44,806 nt of DNA from an uncultured Clostridia bacterium (GCA_934184665.1 CAKPSX010000013.1:1-44806), one strand, 5' to 3'; shown: positions 26,820-36,092, counted from the stretch's first letter. Notes: generated from the sequence alone by a model not told the origin. Translations and numbers: made by a program.

Positions 26820-27665
26820 TTAAAATATATTTAGAAAAAGAGAATTTATTAAGTTTTCATTGTTTATATTATAGAGTATACCGAGATTAATATCTGGTAA
26901 TTGATATTCAATTGGAATTTCATAAATTTCTTTTTTGTATAATTCATTATTTACGAATTCCTTAATTAAAATACCTTTAGCATAGCCATTTTTTACTAAT
27001 GGTAATATATTATCATAGTTATTAACAATTATTAGTCTAGATTCCTCAATTTTAAACTTTTTCTGAATTGATTGAACAATTTTTTTATATTTAGGATTAG
27101 TATCTAGTAAAATTAAAGGTTTATTAAAAATTTCAGTTGAAGGTTCATTACTTACTATACATAAATGAAATGTTTTTAAAGATTTAAATATAAGACTATC
27201 GTCAAATTTATAATTAGTTGGCTCAAGAATAAAAGCAGAATCTATCATTCCATTTTTTAACTGACTATTTAATAAGTCAAAATTTGAAGTTTCCATAAAA
27301 CTTATGTTGGAATACTTATTAAATAAATTATCTATTTTTTTGGTATCAATAAAATAGTTTAAGAATGTAGGATGTATTGCAATTTTTATTTCATTGTTTG
27401 AAATAATTCTTGAAAATACATTTTCTGCCTTTATTATATTATGGATTTCGTTTGATATTAAATTATATAGTTCAATCCCCTCTTTTGATAAGGCCACTCC
27501 TTTATTTTCTCTTATAAAAAGTTTTTTACCAATTTGCCCTTCCATTGTTTTAAGCATTTTACTGATAGCTGGTTGACTTATATTTAATTCATTAGCAGCT
27601 TTAGTAATATTTTTGTTTTTTGCTATTGTAATAAATACTTTATAATATTCTAAATTAATATTCAT
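26820..27665 (-). CDS. LysR-family transcriptional regulator
   Basis: 281 aa. N-terminal winged HTH: EYYKVFITIAKNKNITKAAN, LNISQPAISKMLKTME (recognition helix), then a substrate-binding domain of periplasmic-binding type, slightly short. The inducer is unknown. GGAGG lies before the ATG (reverse complement of CCTCC at 27672-27676). The promoter contains a T-N11-A palindrome, so it probably represses itself and may control the divergent small membrane gene. Confidence 0.9.
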   Translation of the reverse strand: MNINLEYYKVFITIAKNKNITKAANELNISQPAISKMLKTMEGQIGKKLFIRENKGVALSKEGIELYNLISNEIHNIIKAENVFSRIISNNEIKIAIHPTFLNYFIDTKKIDNLFNKYSNISFMETSNFDLLNSQLKNGMIDSAFILEPTNYKFDDSLIFKSLKTFHLCIVSNEPSTEIFNKPLILLDTNPKYKKIVQSIQKKFKIEESRLIIVNNYDNILPLVKNGYAKGILIKEFVNNELYKKEIYEIPIEYQLPDINLGILYNINNENLINSLFLNIF

Positions 27666-27683
27666 AATTTGCCTCCTATAATA

Positions 27684-27711
27684 ATTATACCATAACTTTT
27701 GGTTATGTCAA
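27684..27711 (-). promoter_or_regulatory. lysR promoter with internal T-N11-A operator
   Basis: On the minus strand TTGACA (27706-27711), 16 nt, TATAAT (27684-27689). The spacer holds ATAAC-CAAAA-GTTAT (27692-27706), a LysR-type dyad. Binding there would block polymerase, fitting autorepression. Confidence 0.75.
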
Positions 27712-27840
27712 ACATAAAAAATATATATTTTACACAATAACAAATAGAGATTATAATAAATATAAGAAAAATGTTTAAACCTCATTTTTCAGCTAGGTAT
27801 GACATTTACAAAAATAATTATTTTGGAGGGACGAAACTAT

Positions 27841-28047
27841 ATGTCACATGAAATTTTACAATTGATTGCGGGAATGGAGGGATTGTATTTAGCATTTGTG
27901 GCTTTTCCATACAGTTTGCTTTATGCAATGCTCACTTCTCCAAATCCTGATGGGTTTAAACTTTTGCTAGAAATAATTTTACTTAACCTAGTATCAATGC
28001 TAGTAGTGGCAATTGTAGTTAGTGTTATGGGAGTAATATTTCTTTAA
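27841..28047 (+). CDS. Small two-helix membrane protein
   Basis: 68 aa, MSHEILQLIAGMEGLYLAFV..., two hydrophobic helices (~5-29, ~42-66). TTGGAGGGAC precedes the ATG. It is divergent from the LysR gene and followed by its own terminator. No family recognised; possible target of the regulator. Confidence 0.6.
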   Translation: MSHEILQLIAGMEGLYLAFVAFPYSLLYAMLTSPNPDGFKLLLEIILLNLVSMLVVAIVVSVMGVIFL

Positions 28048-28052
28048 CCATT

Positions 28053-28084
28053 AAAGAGCATTTTTCTACTGAAGAATGCTCTTT
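28053..28084 (+). terminator. Intrinsic terminator
   Basis: AAAGAGCATT/AATGCTCTTT stem, 12-nt loop, ending TTTT. Confidence 0.8.
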
Positions 28085-28250
28085 TCATGTATTTGATTAA
28101 TTTAATATAAGAATAATGTTAAAAAATGATAACTGATGTTTGAGAAGAATATATAAAAAAAGTATATTAATTTGCATTAAGAGTTATATTTGATATTATT
28201 TACAAAAAAATGTAAAAGATATATAATAAATTTGTCTGAGAGGTAATTGT

Positions 28251-29357
28251 ATGAATAATATAGATAGAGAAAAAATTATATTTATTTTGGGAAACTTGAA
28301 ACAAAGCGAAAAAACTTCAATATTAATGCAAAGAATTCAAGATATGAATGATATAGAATTTGAACAATTTTGTGAAAAAAATAAAATTCACACAATGAGT
28401 GATGCATTAAATCATTTAAATGGTATTATTCAATTTTCTCCATTTAATAATGTTGTTACTTTATCAGAGCTAGATAACAACCATGCTTTTTTTCATTTTA
28501 CAAATATAGAACATATAGATGGTATTGCTTATAATGGTATTAATGCAAAAATTGGAGATCGTTCAGAAAGTTTAGAAAAAGATGCAATGTTCTTTTTCGC
28601 AGAAGGATATGAAAATGAATTGAATTTATGTGATGTCTGGGCAAAATGGATTATGCATCGTACATATGGAGAAAAAAATCAATTTGGAGTTTACAATGAT
28701 GTTGATGAGGTAAAAAGAAGCAAATTAATTAATGAATGGAGGGATGCTTTTCTTAACAGAGATTATAAAAATGATACAGAAAAAAAAGAATTCATATTTT
28801 CATTAATGTATGAAGGGATGCTTGAACGAACGTTGTTATCATTGAATCTTAAAGAAGGTGTTGATTTTTCAAGAGATGCTATTGATGTAAAAAAGCAAGA
28901 AGCATTTGATAGACTTAAAGATGGTGATAAATCAAATTTTAAATTTTTAGAAGTAATGTACGAAAAACATTCCGATTTAACATCAAGTACGGTCGATGGA
29001 TGGAATATGCAAAGTTTACCTAATAGATCTGTTTTGCCTTCAAATATATCACAAATTGTATCAAATGATGGATATACTGATATGTTACATGTAATAATTG
29101 ATATGCATCAAGATTATAAAAAAAATATGAATTCAAAACTCGAATATTTTGACTTATTAAATGAGTTTGTGGAATATGCTAGTAAAAGATTAATAATAGA
29201 GCAAGAAAAAAACAAAAAAGGTAAAAATGGTTATGAAGATTGCATGCAAGATGATGGAGTAAAAGTGAGCACAACACAAAAAGCAACAAGAATAGTAAAA
29301 GAGGCAACTTTAGATAGAGATGAAAATAGTAGAGAAGAAAATGATATAGGAGAATGA
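28251..29357 (+). CDS. Unknown protein, possible ADP-ribosyltransferase-like fold
   Basis: 368 aa, no membrane segment. Residues ~78-120 (HAFFHFTNIEHIDGIAYNGI, then NAKIGDRSE..., MFFFAEG) resemble the H-x-T...I...G(L/I) opening and later F-F strand of ART/KptA/DarT-like folds, a pattern also seen in uncharacterised Firmicutes proteins. No catalytic triad can be assigned with confidence. The C-terminal 50 residues are charged and disordered. The stop is 1 nt before the next ATG, so the two are translationally coupled. Function unknown; accessory-island location. Confidence 0.5.
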   Translation: MNNIDREKIIFILGNLKQSEKTSILMQRIQDMNDIEFEQFCEKNKIHTMSDALNHLNGIIQFSPFNNVVTLSELDNNHAFFHFTNIEHIDGIAYNGINAKIGDRSESLEKDAMFFFAEGYENELNLCDVWAKWIMHRTYGEKNQFGVYNDVDEVKRSKLINEWRDAFLNRDYKNDTEKKEFIFSLMYEGMLERTLLSLNLKEGVDFSRDAIDVKKQEAFDRLKDGDKSNFKFLEVMYEKHSDLTSSTVDGWNMQSLPNRSVLPSNISQIVSNDGYTDMLHVIIDMHQDYKKNMNSKLEYFDLLNEFVEYASKRLIIEQEKNKKGKNGYEDCMQDDGVKVSTTQKATRIVKEATLDRDENSREENDIGE

Positions 29358-29358
29358 A

Positions 29359-29817
29359 ATGGTAAATGAAAAATATAGTATTGCAATGTGTGAAACACTT
29401 CGATACTTAAAGGGAATTAATCAAGATGATTTGAATAAAATACCTAGTAAATTTATAAAATTTCTTAGTGATAATAGTTCAAAAAATTATGAATGTGATT
29501 TTGATTATACCAAACCCTTAAAAGAGCTAAATATATCAGAAGAGTCTAGAGGGATAATTGCGATGATATGTTTAAATTATTGGTGTATTACAGATGAACA
29601 AAAAGAAAAATTTAAAAGTCATTTAACTAAAAATGAGTTGAAATTTCAAAAAGAAATGAGAAGGAAATACAATCCAGATAATCTTTTTAAGAATAAAGTT
29701 GAAAAAAATGTAGTTGATACTGTAAAAATAGAGCATAAAGAACTAATTGAATATAAAGAACAAAAATGGCATCATAAAATATTGGATAAATTATTAAATA
29801 TATTTAGAAAAAATTAA
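29359..29817 (+). CDS. Uncharacterised soluble protein coupled to the ART-like gene
   Basis: 152 aa; helical, highly charged. The first ~90 residues form an alpha-helical unit (SIAMCETLRYLKGINQDDLN, LNISEESRGIIAMICLNYW), then a basic tail. Starts 1 nt after the preceding stop. Family seen only as hypothetical in Clostridia as far as I recognise; could be a partner or immunity-type protein, but this is position-based inference only. Confidence 0.5.
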   Translation: MVNEKYSIAMCETLRYLKGINQDDLNKIPSKFIKFLSDNSSKNYECDFDYTKPLKELNISEESRGIIAMICLNYWCITDEQKEKFKSHLTKNELKFQKEMRRKYNPDNLFKNKVEKNVVDTVKIEHKELIEYKEQKWHHKILDKLLNIFRKN

Positions 29818-29831
29818 ATTAACTATTTAAA

Positions 29832-30014
29832 ATAGGAACTGAAAAAGATAAAGATGAAATAATATCAGAAATAAAAGAATACTACAAACAAGATTTATAT
29901 GATAATTTTGATTTACACGATATAGCAGATAACACATCAAAAGAAGAAGAAATAAATGATTACTTAATTTTTTATAAATTCATCATTTATTCCTTTCATT
30001 TAAAATTTTTATAA
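29832..30014 (+). pseudogene. Coding remnant without start
   Basis: Open frame reading IGTEKDKDEIISEIKEYYKQ and DLYDNFDLHDIADNTSKEEE, protein-like in composition but with no start codon and running into the opposite-strand gene. Probably a degraded gene end. Confidence 0.25.
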
Positions 30015-30364
30015 TTATCACGAGTAATTTTAACTATTCCATTTTGATTATTGTTTTTAACAAAATTAAATTCTAAGTATTTTTCATCTTTATCTGATAG
30101 TTTCCAATTTACTAACTCAACTCTATAAGGGGCGTTTTTATCTATTGTGTTGCTAATATCTTTATATGAATCAAAAATTGATTCTCCAATATATTCATCA
30201 TTGTTATAAACTAGTTTATATTTTAAACTTACTCTTATATGTCCTGCAGGAACAAAACCAGATTTTCTTTTTATTGTTGATACAAATTCATCAGCATTTA
30301 ATAATACTAATTTAGTATTTTCATCAATTTGCAAAGTATTTTCTTTTTCTATATATATTTTCAT
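29996..30364 (-). CDS. Uncharacterised small protein
   Basis: 122 aa starting MKIYIEKENTLQIDENTK; the longer reading from an upstream ATG is unlikely because AAAGGTGGTGG lies just before this ATG. Beta-rich by appearance, soluble, no motif I know. Convergent with the 152-aa gene. Confidence 0.5.
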   Translation of the reverse strand: MKIYIEKENTLQIDENTKLVLLNADEFVSTIKRKSGFVPAGHIRVSLKYKLVYNNDEYIGESIFDSYKDISNTIDKNAPYRVELVNWKLSDKDEKYLEFNFVKNNNQNGIVKITRDNYKNFK

Positions 30365-30540
30365 AATCCACCACCTTTCATACATATTATAACACATAAT
30401 AGTTGTATTTTATCAATTTTAAACAAAACTTTACAAATTTATATTTAAAATTTTAAAAAATGTTGTATAATTGTAGAAGTTAGTAGTTATTACTACCTAA
30501 AAATTTATGCCTAGTGGTTGTTATACTTCCACCAAAAGGG

Positions 30541-30606
30541 CACCAAAAAGCAGTAACTAGAAATAGTTACTGTTCTTTTTTTGTATTTGTAAAGCAAAAT
30601 GGATTC
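30541..30606 (+). repeat. 66-bp direct repeat, right copy (att-like)
   Basis: Differs from 26300-26365 at two positions. It again has CACCA at its left end and the CAGTAAC/GTTACTG terminator stem. Upstream bases (30510-30540) do not fold as a tRNA, though they end GGGCACCA. Confidence 0.85.
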
Positions 30607-30674
30607 TCCATTTCCTATGTTAAACAGTATAGCATGGGAAATAATAAAAATTAACACTTAAAAACAAAATTAAA

Positions 30675-31148
30675 TTAAAAATCTCTTTTCAATTGTTTTA
30701 CTATCCCTATAATTTTAACAGGTATTTTTTTCATTTCATCATAAGTAAATATAAGTGGCTCATAAGTTGAATTTAATGGTTGTAATAAAATATTATTATC
30801 ACTTTTTTTACCTTTTCTAATTATTGCCTCATCTCCATTTATAGTTGCAACAACAATATCTCCGCTTTCAAAATCGTCTTGTTTTTGAACTATAATTATA
30901 TCATTTTCAATAAGTAAAGGTGACATACTATCTTCAGCAATTTTTAAAGCAAAGTATTCACAACCATCTTGAATTATAGCTTTTTCAACATCAGCATATC
31001 CAACCCAATTTTCTTGTGACATGTAATCATATCCAGCTTTTATTTTACCTAAGATAGGAAGCCTAACTAAACTTGTATTTGAAACATACATTGTACCTAT
31101 ATTTTTTAATTGTTCAGATATATTATCAGTAGTTATTTCCATTGGCAC
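30675..31148 (-). CDS. S24 (LexA/CI-like) peptidase lacking an HTH domain
   Basis: 157 aa. Residues ~28-157 are the LexA/CI C-terminal autoprotease: PILGKIKAG cleavage-type loop, nucleophile Ser in EDSMSPLL, Lys in NGDEAIIRKGKK. Only ~27 residues precede it, without any HTH. The start is a GTG 7 nt after GGAGG; the frame is closed by TAA further up, so no DNA-binding domain is hidden. It may be a truncated prophage repressor or an UmuD/ImmA-like regulator acting on a partner. Confidence 0.8.
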   Translation of the reverse strand: MPMEITTDNISEQLKNIGTMYVSNTSLVRLPILGKIKAGYDYMSQENWVGYADVEKAIIQDGCEYFALKIAEDSMSPLLIENDIIIVQKQDDFESGDIVVATINGDEAIIRKGKKSDNNILLQPLNSTYEPLIFTYDEMKKIPVKIIGIVKQLKRDF

Positions 31149-31180
31149 ATCATTACCTCCAAAATATATTTTATATTTAT

Positions 31181-31209
31181 ATTATAAAGAAAACTTTATT
31201 AGAAATCAA
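31181..31209 (-). promoter_or_regulatory. Promoter of the S24 peptidase gene
   Basis: Minus strand TTGATT, 17 nt, TATAAT. No LexA or CI-type dyad noticed over it. Confidence 0.6.
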
Positions 31210-31284
31210 GTTATTTAAAAGAAAAGAGAAGAATCTTGAGGGAAATTCAGAGAATAGAGTAAATAAAGATTCCAAAATTCTATT

Positions 31285-31313
31285 GTTAATGATATATTTT
31301 TTTGATATAATAG
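31285..31313 (+). promoter_or_regulatory. pyrH promoter
   Basis: TTGTTA, 17 nt, TATAAT; ~40 nt before the ATG. Confidence 0.65.
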
Positions 31314-31354
31314 GCAAGAATTGAAAAATGTAAAATATTTAGGAGGGTAAACAC

Positions 31355-32089
31355 ATGAAGTATAAGAGAATTCTTTTAAAATTAAGTGGGGGAGCATTAG
31401 CAGGAAGTAATAATGAAAACTTTGACAAAAGTAAGCTAGAAGCAATTACAGATCAAATAATAAAAGCAAAAAATAATGGAGTTGAAATAGCAATACTTGT
31501 TGGTGGAGGAAATATATTTAGAGGAAAAACAGCAGAAGAATGGAACATTGAAAGAGTAGAAGCAGATAACATTGGAATGATGGCAACAATAATAAATAGT
31601 TTAATGATAAGAGGAGCACTAACATCAAAAACAAAAGAAGATGTTAGAGTAATGACATCAATTTCTGTTCCATCAGTTGCAGAACCATATATAAGACTTA
31701 AAGCAAAAAAACATTTAGATGATGGTTGCATAATAATATTTGGAGGAGGTTTAGGTCAACCATTTGTAACAACAGATTATCCATCTGTACAAAGAGCGAT
31801 AGAAATTAATGCAGATATTGTATTAATGGCAAAAAGTGGAACAGATGGGGTTTACACAGATGACCCTAGAAATAATCCAGATGCAAAAAGATTTAAAAAT
31901 ATAACTTATGATGATGTAATAAATAAAAATTTAAAAGTTGCAGATCAATCAGCATTTGTATTAGCAAGAGATTATAATATGCCATTATATGTATTTGATT
32001 TTGATGAAAAAGATGCAATCAGCAAAATCTGTAATGGAGAAATAATTGGAACATATGTAGGGAAAGATTGCGAAACAGAAATGTATTAA
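31355..32089 (+). CDS. pyrH: UMP kinase
   Basis: 244 aa, typical. RILLKLSGGALAG, AILVGGGNIFRG, and DIVLMAKSGTDGVYTDDPR are diagnostic of the hexameric bacterial UMP kinase (UMP + ATP to UDP + ADP). AGGAGGG 10 nt before ATG. Unusually there is no tsf before or frr after it; the gene stands alone with its own promoter and terminator. Confidence 0.96.
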   Translation: MKYKRILLKLSGGALAGSNNENFDKSKLEAITDQIIKAKNNGVEIAILVGGGNIFRGKTAEEWNIERVEADNIGMMATIINSLMIRGALTSKTKEDVRVMTSISVPSVAEPYIRLKAKKHLDDGCIIIFGGGLGQPFVTTDYPSVQRAIEINADIVLMAKSGTDGVYTDDPRNNPDAKRFKNITYDDVINKNLKVADQSAFVLARDYNMPLYVFDFDEKDAISKICNGEIIGTYVGKDCETEMY

Positions 32090-32105
32090 ATAAATTTATA
32101 AAAAG

Positions 32106-32152
32106 TCTCAAATGATTTTCAGCAGTTACTGGATTTCAATTTGAGATTTTTT
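32106..32152 (+). terminator. pyrH terminator
   Basis: TCTCAAAT/ATTTGAGA stem with a 25-nt loop and TTTTTT. Confidence 0.75.
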
Positions 32153-32158
32153 GCGTCC

Positions 32159-32187
32159 TTGACAAGAATTTCCAAATATGCTATAAT
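32159..32187 (+). promoter_or_regulatory. Promoter of the RNase J gene
   Basis: TTGACA, 17 nt, TATAAT: near-consensus. Predicted start ~32194, giving a ~270-nt leader. Confidence 0.85.
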
Positions 32188-32193
32188 AAACAA

Positions 32194-32467
32194 CAGATTG
32201 CCAGAGAGGCAAAAGATGAGATTTTATTTTAGATTATTGTAACAAAGCGACATAGTCGTTATTTGTTTTATTGCCCAATTTGATTTTTAGTCCATGGTAG
32301 AGATTTATCAATGGGCAAGAGATTATATTAAAAAAGAGAGATATGATTGAATATATTATGCTGTAATTTCAATCAATTTTACCTTGTAAAAGGAACGAGA
32401 TTAAAATATAAAAATGTATATAAAATGAAATTGAATAAATAAAAAGAGAGGAGAAAAAGAAAAAAAT
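32194..32467 (+). ncRNA. Structured 5' leader of the RNase J gene
   Basis: Four hairpins can be drawn in order: TTGCC/GGCAA (32198-32212); AACAAA-g-CGAC/GTCG...TTTGTT (32241-32267); TTGCCCA/TGGGCAA (32271-32318); GATTGAA/TTCAATC (32345-32374). No T-box, and no known riboswitch core recognised. No terminator hairpin before the gene. It may serve autoregulation by RNase J, as RNase E does on its own leader, or be a new cis-element. Confidence 0.45.
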
Positions 32468-34342
32468 ATGACAGAAGAAAACAAAAAAATAGAAAAAAAA
32501 GAGAAATTAGAAATAATAGGAGAAAAGAAGAAAAGTTCAAGAGAGAGAACAAAAAAACCAAGAACAAGAAGCTACAGAAATAAAGAAGAAAAGGTAGTAA
32601 AAAAGGAGACAATAACAAAAACAGAAACAGAAAAAACTAGAAAACCTAGAAGAAAAAAGGCTGAGGGAAAAAGTATATTCAAAAAGCCAAACTTAAAAAT
32701 AATCCCATTAGGAGGATTACATGAAATAGGAAAAAACATAACAGTATTTGAATATGAAGATGAAATGATAATAGTAGACTGTGGTTTATCATTCCCAGAA
32801 GATGATATGTTAGGGGTAGACTTAGTAATACCAGATATTACTTATGTATTAAAAAATCAAGAAAAATTAAAAGGAATAGTAATAACACATGGACACGAAG
32901 ACCATATCGGAGGAATTCCATATTTCTTAAAACAACTAAATACACCAATATATGCAACAAGATTAGCAGCAGGGCTAATAAGCAATAAACTAGAAGAACA
33001 TAAATTATTAAGAAGTACAGAAATGCATATCATAAATCAAGGTGAAACAATAAAATTAGGAAAAAACTTTAGTGTAGAATTTATAAGAAGTTCACACAGT
33101 ATTCCAGATTCAGTAATGCTAGCGATAACAACACCAGCTGGAACAGTACTACATACAGGTGACTTTAAAGTAGATTATACACCAATAGATGGTCAACTAA
33201 TGGATTTTGGTAGAATAGCAGAATTAGGTAAAGAAGGAATCCTTGCATTAATGTCAGATAGTACAAACTCAGAAAGAAAAGGATTCACGATGTCTGAAAG
33301 CACAGTTGGAGACGTATTAGATAAACTATTTGCGAACTGTACCAAAAGAATAGTTGTAGCAACATTTGCATCAAATGTACACAGAATACAACAAATAGTA
33401 AATTCAGCAGTAAAATATGGAAGAAAAATTGCTGTATGTGGTAGAAGTATGATAAATATGATAACAACAGCAGCAGAATTAGGCTATATCAAATGCCCAG
33501 AAAAATTATTTATAGATATAGACATGATAAGCAGTTATTCAGATGATCAATTAGTAATAATAACAACAGGTAGCCAAGGTGAGCCAATGTCAGCACTTAC
33601 AAGAATGGCGGCAGGAGACCACAGAAAAGTAAAAATCACACCAAATGATTTAATAATAATATCTGCAACTCCAATACCAGGAAACGAAAAATATGTATCA
33701 AAAGTAATAGATGATTTAATGCAATTAGGTGCAGAAGTTGTATACAGTGCGTTAGCAGATATTCACGTATCAGGACATGCTTGTCAAGAAGAACAAAAAT
33801 TAATACTTGCATTAGCCAAACCTAAATATTTTATACCTGTACATGGTGAGTATAGACAACTTAGAGCACATAGTGAAACAGCAATGTCTATGGGAATTGA
33901 CAAAGATAGAATTGTAATGCTTACAAATGGTAGAGTATTAGAAATAAATGAACAAGAAATGAAATTTACAGGAACAGTACCAAGTGGTAGAGTATTAGTA
34001 GATGGCTTAGGTGTAGGAGATGTTGGAAATATAGTATTAAGAGATAGACAACATCTTGCACAAGATGGTTTAATAGTAATAGTTTTAACAATGGATTCAC
34101 AAACAGGAGAAGTTGTTGCTGGACCTGATGTAATATCAAGAGGCTTTGTTTATGTTAGAGAATCTGAAAATTTAATGGATGATGTAAAAAGTGTTGTAAG
34201 ACATGAAATTTCTTTATGTGAACAAAGAGGAATACGTGATTGGGCAACAATAAAATCATCAGTAAAAGAAAACTTAAGAGACTATCTATTTATAAAAACA
34301 AAAAGAAATCCAATGATAATACCAATTATCATGGAAGTTTAA
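32468..34342 (+). CDS. rnj: Ribonuclease J
   Basis: 624 aa. Metallo-beta-lactamase core LKIIPLGGLHEIGKN, zinc motif ITHGHEDHIGG (~137-147), beta-CASP block, HTGDFKVDYTP, and the C-terminal HVSGHACQEE and IPVHGEYRQL motifs. It degrades and matures RNA by 5'-3' exo- and endonuclease action. An N-terminal extension of ~75 Lys/Arg/Glu-rich residues precedes the core, longer than in Bacillus RNase J1. AGAGGAG before ATG. Confidence 0.95.
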   Translation: MTEENKKIEKKEKLEIIGEKKKSSRERTKKPRTRSYRNKEEKVVKKETITKTETEKTRKPRRKKAEGKSIFKKPNLKIIPLGGLHEIGKNITVFEYEDEMIIVDCGLSFPEDDMLGVDLVIPDITYVLKNQEKLKGIVITHGHEDHIGGIPYFLKQLNTPIYATRLAAGLISNKLEEHKLLRSTEMHIINQGETIKLGKNFSVEFIRSSHSIPDSVMLAITTPAGTVLHTGDFKVDYTPIDGQLMDFGRIAELGKEGILALMSDSTNSERKGFTMSESTVGDVLDKLFANCTKRIVVATFASNVHRIQQIVNSAVKYGRKIAVCGRSMINMITTAAELGYIKCPEKLFIDIDMISSYSDDQLVIITTGSQGEPMSALTRMAAGDHRKVKITPNDLIIISATPIPGNEKYVSKVIDDLMQLGAEVVYSALADIHVSGHACQEEQKLILALAKPKYFIPVHGEYRQLRAHSETAMSMGIDKDRIVMLTNGRVLEINEQEMKFTGTVPSGRVLVDGLGVGDVGNIVLRDRQHLAQDGLIVIVLTMDSQTGEVVAGPDVISRGFVYVRESENLMDDVKSVVRHEISLCEQRGIRDWATIKSSVKENLRDYLFIKTKRNPMIIPIIMEV

Positions 34343-34389
34343 TGAAATGTAGTGATACCAAGCCTTATAAGAAAGGAATGTAAATAAAC

Positions 34390-36048
34390 ATGGAATATAA
34401 AGATTTAGCAGACTTAATCTTTCCAGATGCGAAAGATATATCATATTATGAAGAAAAATATCCAGAAAGAAATTTACCAGAGGGAGCAGTTGTAACAAGA
34501 TTTGCACCAAGCCCAACAGGGTTTGTACATATAGGAGGACTATATCAAGCATTAGTTGCAAGAACGATAGCTAAAAAAACAGGTGGAGTATTTTTCTTGA
34601 GAGTAGAAGATACAGACCAAAAAAGAGAAGTTGAAAATGGTGTAACAGGAATAGTTAATTCACTAAGAGATTTTGATATGGCACCAGATGAAGGAATGAT
34701 AACAGATACAGAAGAAATAGGAAATTATGGACCATATAAACAATCAGTTAGAGGAGATATATACAAAGCATATGCAAAATATTTAATAGAACAAGGAAAG
34801 GCATATCCATGTTTTTGTACACCAGAGGAACTTGATGAAATCAGAGCAAAACAAGAAAGCGCAAAAATAAGACCAGGTTACTATGGAGTATGGGCAAAAT
34901 GTAGAAATTTAACAGTAGAAGAATCAATGGAAAAAATAAAAAATGGAGAACCATATATAATAAGATTTAAGTCACCAGGTAGAGAAGATAGAAAAATAAA
35001 ACATAAAGATGTAATAAAAGGAAATGTTGACTTTCCAGAAAATGACTTGGATATAGTAATTATAAAAGCAGATGGACTTCCAACATATCATTTTGCACAT
35101 GCGGTTGATGATCATTTAATGCACACAACACATGTTATTAGAAGTGATGAATGGTTATCTTCAGTGCCTTTACATTTACAATTATTCCAAGAATTAGGAT
35201 TTAAAGCACCTAAATATGCACATATTTCACCAATCATGAAAAATGACAATGGCGGTAAACGTAAATTAAGTAAAAGAAAAGATCCAGAAGCGGCTGTTTC
35301 ATATTATAAAGAACAAGGAATACCTGTAGAAGCAGTAAAAGAATATTTGCTAAATATTGCAAACTCTACATTCGAAAATTGGAGAAGAGCAAACCCAGAT
35401 AAATCAATAGATGAGTTTGATTTTCAATTAAATAAAATGAGTGTAAGCGGAGCATTATTTGATATGGTAAAATTGCTAGATATAGGCAAAACAGTAATAT
35501 CAAAAATGTCAGCAGAAGATGTATATGAAAAATCACTAATATGGGCAAAAGAATATGATAGTGAATTGGAAAATATGCTTGGAGATAAGGAATATGCACT
35601 AAAAGTATTTGGAATTGAAAGAGGAAATAAAAAGCCAAGAAAAGATATTGCAAAATGGTCAGATGTAAAAGAAAATATTGATTATATGTATGACGAAAAA
35701 TTTTATGGAAAAGTTCAAGAATATCCATATCAAGTAATAAACGAGAAATCTGATATTGAAAAAATATTGAATTTATACATTGAAAAATATTATGATGATA
35801 ATAATGATAAACAAACATGGTTTAATAATATAAAAGAGCTTGCAGGAGAATTGGGATATGCCAAAGAAGTTAAAGAATTTAAAGCAAACCCAGATAAATA
35901 CAGAACACATGTTGGAGATGTAAGTACAGTATTAAGAGTTGCATTAACTGCAAGAACAAATACACCAGATATGTACGAAATAATGCAAGTACTTGGAAAA
36001 GAAAGAATTGCAAAAAGACTACAAACAGCAATAGAAAATTTAAAATAA
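34390..36048 (+). CDS. gltX: Glutamyl-tRNA synthetase
   Basis: 552 aa, longer than the common ~480. HIGH-type motif FAPSPTGFVHIGGLYQAL (~38-55), zinc-type CFC...YGVWAKC (~138-175), and KMSKS-type KRKLSKRKDPEA (~300). A ~35-aa N-terminal extension precedes the core. Charges tRNA-Glu (and possibly tRNA-Gln in an organism with GatCAB). AAAGGAATG 11 nt ahead; 47 nt after rnj. Confidence 0.95.
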   Translation: MEYKDLADLIFPDAKDISYYEEKYPERNLPEGAVVTRFAPSPTGFVHIGGLYQALVARTIAKKTGGVFFLRVEDTDQKREVENGVTGIVNSLRDFDMAPDEGMITDTEEIGNYGPYKQSVRGDIYKAYAKYLIEQGKAYPCFCTPEELDEIRAKQESAKIRPGYYGVWAKCRNLTVEESMEKIKNGEPYIIRFKSPGREDRKIKHKDVIKGNVDFPENDLDIVIIKADGLPTYHFAHAVDDHLMHTTHVIRSDEWLSSVPLHLQLFQELGFKAPKYAHISPIMKNDNGGKRKLSKRKDPEAAVSYYKEQGIPVEAVKEYLLNIANSTFENWRRANPDKSIDEFDFQLNKMSVSGALFDMVKLLDIGKTVISKMSAEDVYEKSLIWAKEYDSELENMLGDKEYALKVFGIERGNKKPRKDIAKWSDVKENIDYMYDEKFYGKVQEYPYQVINEKSDIEKILNLYIEKYYDDNNDKQTWFNNIKELAGELGYAKEVKEFKANPDKYRTHVGDVSTVLRVALTARTNTPDMYEIMQVLGKERIAKRLQTAIENLK

Positions 36049-36092
36049 AATTGTGGGGTTATGAGCCCTAAGGTAAGACAAGGGGGAGCAAT

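Noticed and set aside
32194..32467. T-box leader for gltX/rnj
   Set aside because: No AGGGTGGNACCGCG-type T-box sequence and no terminator/antiterminator pair.
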